Assembly: GCA_964609155.1 (NCBI GenBank)
Contig: CAZSRF010000004.1
Span: 24,606 to 88,605, forward strand
DNA length: 64,000 nucleotides
Direction: 5' to 3'
Source of the DNA: JAGOUU01 sp964609155
GTDB lineage: Bacteria; Pseudomonadota; Gammaproteobacteria; JAGOUU01
Shown here: positions 62,882 through 64,000 of the stretch, in pieces
Layout: the number at the start of each line of letters is the position of its first letter
Position numbering within the stretch: the first letter of the stretch is position 1
The notes under the pieces: generated by a model
Seen by the model: only the letters and a program-made list of their open reading frames with translations
The model's database searches: none
What the model was told of the DNA's origin: nothing
Translations under genes and position numbers: made by a program

Positions 62882-63903
62882 TGTTTTTTTTAATAACTAT
62901 AATAATATTAACATTTATAATAGCTATTATAACAACAGCATTAATTATCAAAATATCCCATAAATTAAATATTATGGATATACCTAACGCTCGTTCTTTG
63001 CATAAAAATCCAGTGCCTCGAGCAGGGGGTGTCGCTCTTATTTTCATATTACTAATTAGTCTGGTTATATATAGTCAATACCAATATATAATATATACAC
63101 AAGAATTTATTTATTTATTGTGTGCTACTGGCGTCATTAGCTTAATTTCTTTTGTTGATGATTGTATTACTCTCTCAGCTAAGCCAAAATTGTTTGTACA
63201 ATGTGCATCTACATTGTTTTTGATAACACATGGTTTTTTGATTAGTAATGTCTCAGGGATCAATATTGCAGTAACTGTACCGTCTGGTTTTTATTTTATC
63301 TTTTGTTTTTTATTTTTTATTTGGTTTACTAATTTGTATAACTTTATGGATGGTTTAGATGGCTTTGCATCAGGAATGACAGTTATAGGTTATGGGGCAT
63401 TGGCATATCTGTGTTGGGCTAATAATGAATCAAATTTAGGGCTAATTAATTTAATAATTAGTTGTGCTGCTGCAGGAATCCTCTGCTTTAACTTCCCACC
63501 TGCAAAAATATTTTTTGGGGATGTTGGTTCGGCAAGTATTGGTTTTTTTACCGCGGGTATGGCTATTTTGTTGCATAATTTATCAGTAGTATCATTATGG
63601 CAATCAGTTCTTATTTTTTCACCGTTTATTGTAGATGCTACTTGGACTTTATTAAGAAGACTGTATAATAAAGAGAAAGTTTTTGAAGCGCATCGTAGTC
63701 ACTATTATCAAAGATTAGCTTTAATTATTGGTCATAAAAAAACAGTATTATATTCTTATGTATTGATGTTGTGTTGTGCTGTTAGCAGTGTGTATCTTAA
63801 TTTAATGTATAGTCTCAGTATTATTATAGTATTTTATGTTATTTTAATATTTATTTTAGAGGTTAGATTGAAATTGTTTCATGTCGCAAACGAAACGCCG
63901 TGA
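62881..63903 (+). CDS. Undecaprenyl-phosphate sugar-1-phosphate transferase (WecA/WbpL/MraY family)
   Basis: An integral membrane enzyme of 340 residues with about 10 hydrophobic helices, which attaches the first HexNAc-1-phosphate to undecaprenyl phosphate and so starts repeat-unit synthesis. The motifs NARSLHKNPVPRAGGVAL, FVDDCI, NLYNFMDGLDGFASG (near 155), KIFFGDVGSASIGF and AHRSHYYQRL are all characteristic of this polyprenyl-phosphate transferase family. The ATG shares its A with the last base of the wbpM stop codon. WbpL of P. aeruginosa lies in the same position beside WbpM. Confidence 0.9.
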   Translation: MFFLITIIILTFIIAIITTALIIKISHKLNIMDIPNARSLHKNPVPRAGGVALIFILLISLVIYSQYQYIIYTQEFIYLLCATGVISLISFVDDCITLSAKPKLFVQCASTLFLITHGFLISNVSGINIAVTVPSGFYFIFCFLFFIWFTNLYNFMDGLDGFASGMTVIGYGALAYLCWANNESNLGLINLIISCAAAGILCFNFPPAKIFFGDVGSASIGFFTAGMAILLHNLSVVSLWQSVLIFSPFIVDATWTLLRRLYNKEKVFEAHRSHYYQRLALIIGHKKTVLYSYVLMLCCAVSSVYLNLMYSLSIIIVFYVILIFILEVRLKLFHVANETP

Positions 63904-63930
63904 TAAAATTAGAGAATGAGTTAGTGTGGT

Positions 63931-64000
63931 AACCCTTCAGCCATGGTGAGTTTGTTTTCTTCCCCTTTTAGGGGAAGTGGCGAACGCAGTGAGCCGATGG
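63931..64000. repeat. GC-rich palindromic repeat (copy 2, cut by window end)
   Basis: TTCCCC (63960-63965) pairs with GGGGAA (63971-63976) around TTTTA, and the following GTGGCGAACGCAGTGAG matches, inverted, the repeat at 23077-23120 (TCACTTCGTTCGGCA). An outer arm beginning ACCCTTCAGCC is partly complementary to the end sequence. It lies just after the last gene of the locus and continues past the window. Confidence 0.6.

Overview
The window is an AT-rich, gene-dense piece of a gammaproteobacterial chromosome that contains the replication origin. Taxonomic hints are the gene order (atp operon, parBA, rsmG, mnmG, mnmE, yidC, yidD, rnpA, rpmH, then dnaA, dnaN, recF, gyrB), a GyrB of about 809 residues with the long insert typical of gammaproteobacteria, and the glyQ-glyS-gmhB order. 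Low GC, many small palindromic repeats, a two-partner-secretion adhesin and Cys-rich exported proteins fit a host-associated, possibly Legionellales-like organism, but the species cannot be named from sequence alone.

Layout. 1-14.2 kb, all on the minus strand: atpD (cut by the window edge), atpG, atpA, atpH, atpF, atpE, atpB, atpI, then parB, parA, rsmG, mnmG, mnmE, yidC, yidD, rnpA and rpmH. 14.2-16.6 kb: a glycerophosphodiester phosphodiesterase gene broken by a one-base frameshift in an A6 run, then about 0.95 kb of AT-rich DNA with DnaA boxes that is the likely oriC. 16.6-23.0 kb, plus strand: dnaA, dnaN, recF, gyrB. Transcription switches strand at this point. Two perfect parS palindromes lie inside recF. 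23.1-29.5 kb, accessory exported proteins: a large filamentous-haemagglutinin-like exoprotein (minus) whose Gly-Thr-Gly repeat contains a 100-N assembly gap, and two Cys-rich exported proteins (plus) sharing a nearly identical C-terminal cassette. 29.5-36.3 kb: peptide deformylase, gmhB, glyS, glyQ, a DUF2797 protein and a dicarboxylate/amino-acid symporter, with dispersed repeats between them and a 255-bp palindromic element after the symporter.

36.7-63.9 kb is a surface polysaccharide locus. Diverging from about 44.7 kb, the minus arm carries two methyltransferases, an asparagine-synthase-like amidotransferase, a double-domain glycosyltransferase and a GT-C membrane protein. The plus arm carries a UDP-HexNAc dehydrogenase, a fused oxidoreductase-acetyltransferase (WbpB-WbpD), an aminotransferase (WbpE), two members of an uncharacterised glycosyltransferase-like family flanking a second amidotransferase, two SDR epimerases, a WbpI-type 2-epimerase and a GT4. 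An ABC exporter pair (minus), RfbB, a WbpM-type dehydratase and a WecA/WbpL-type initiating transferase follow.

Together these genes predict synthesis of UDP-2,3-diacetamido-2,3-dideoxy-uronic acid sugars, probable amidation of the uronic acid, assembly on undecaprenyl phosphate and ABC-type export. The most novel feature is a three-member paralogous family (C-terminal half of the 38.4 kb gene, plus the 48.9 kb and 52.4 kb genes), each directly adjacent to an asparagine-synthase-like gene.
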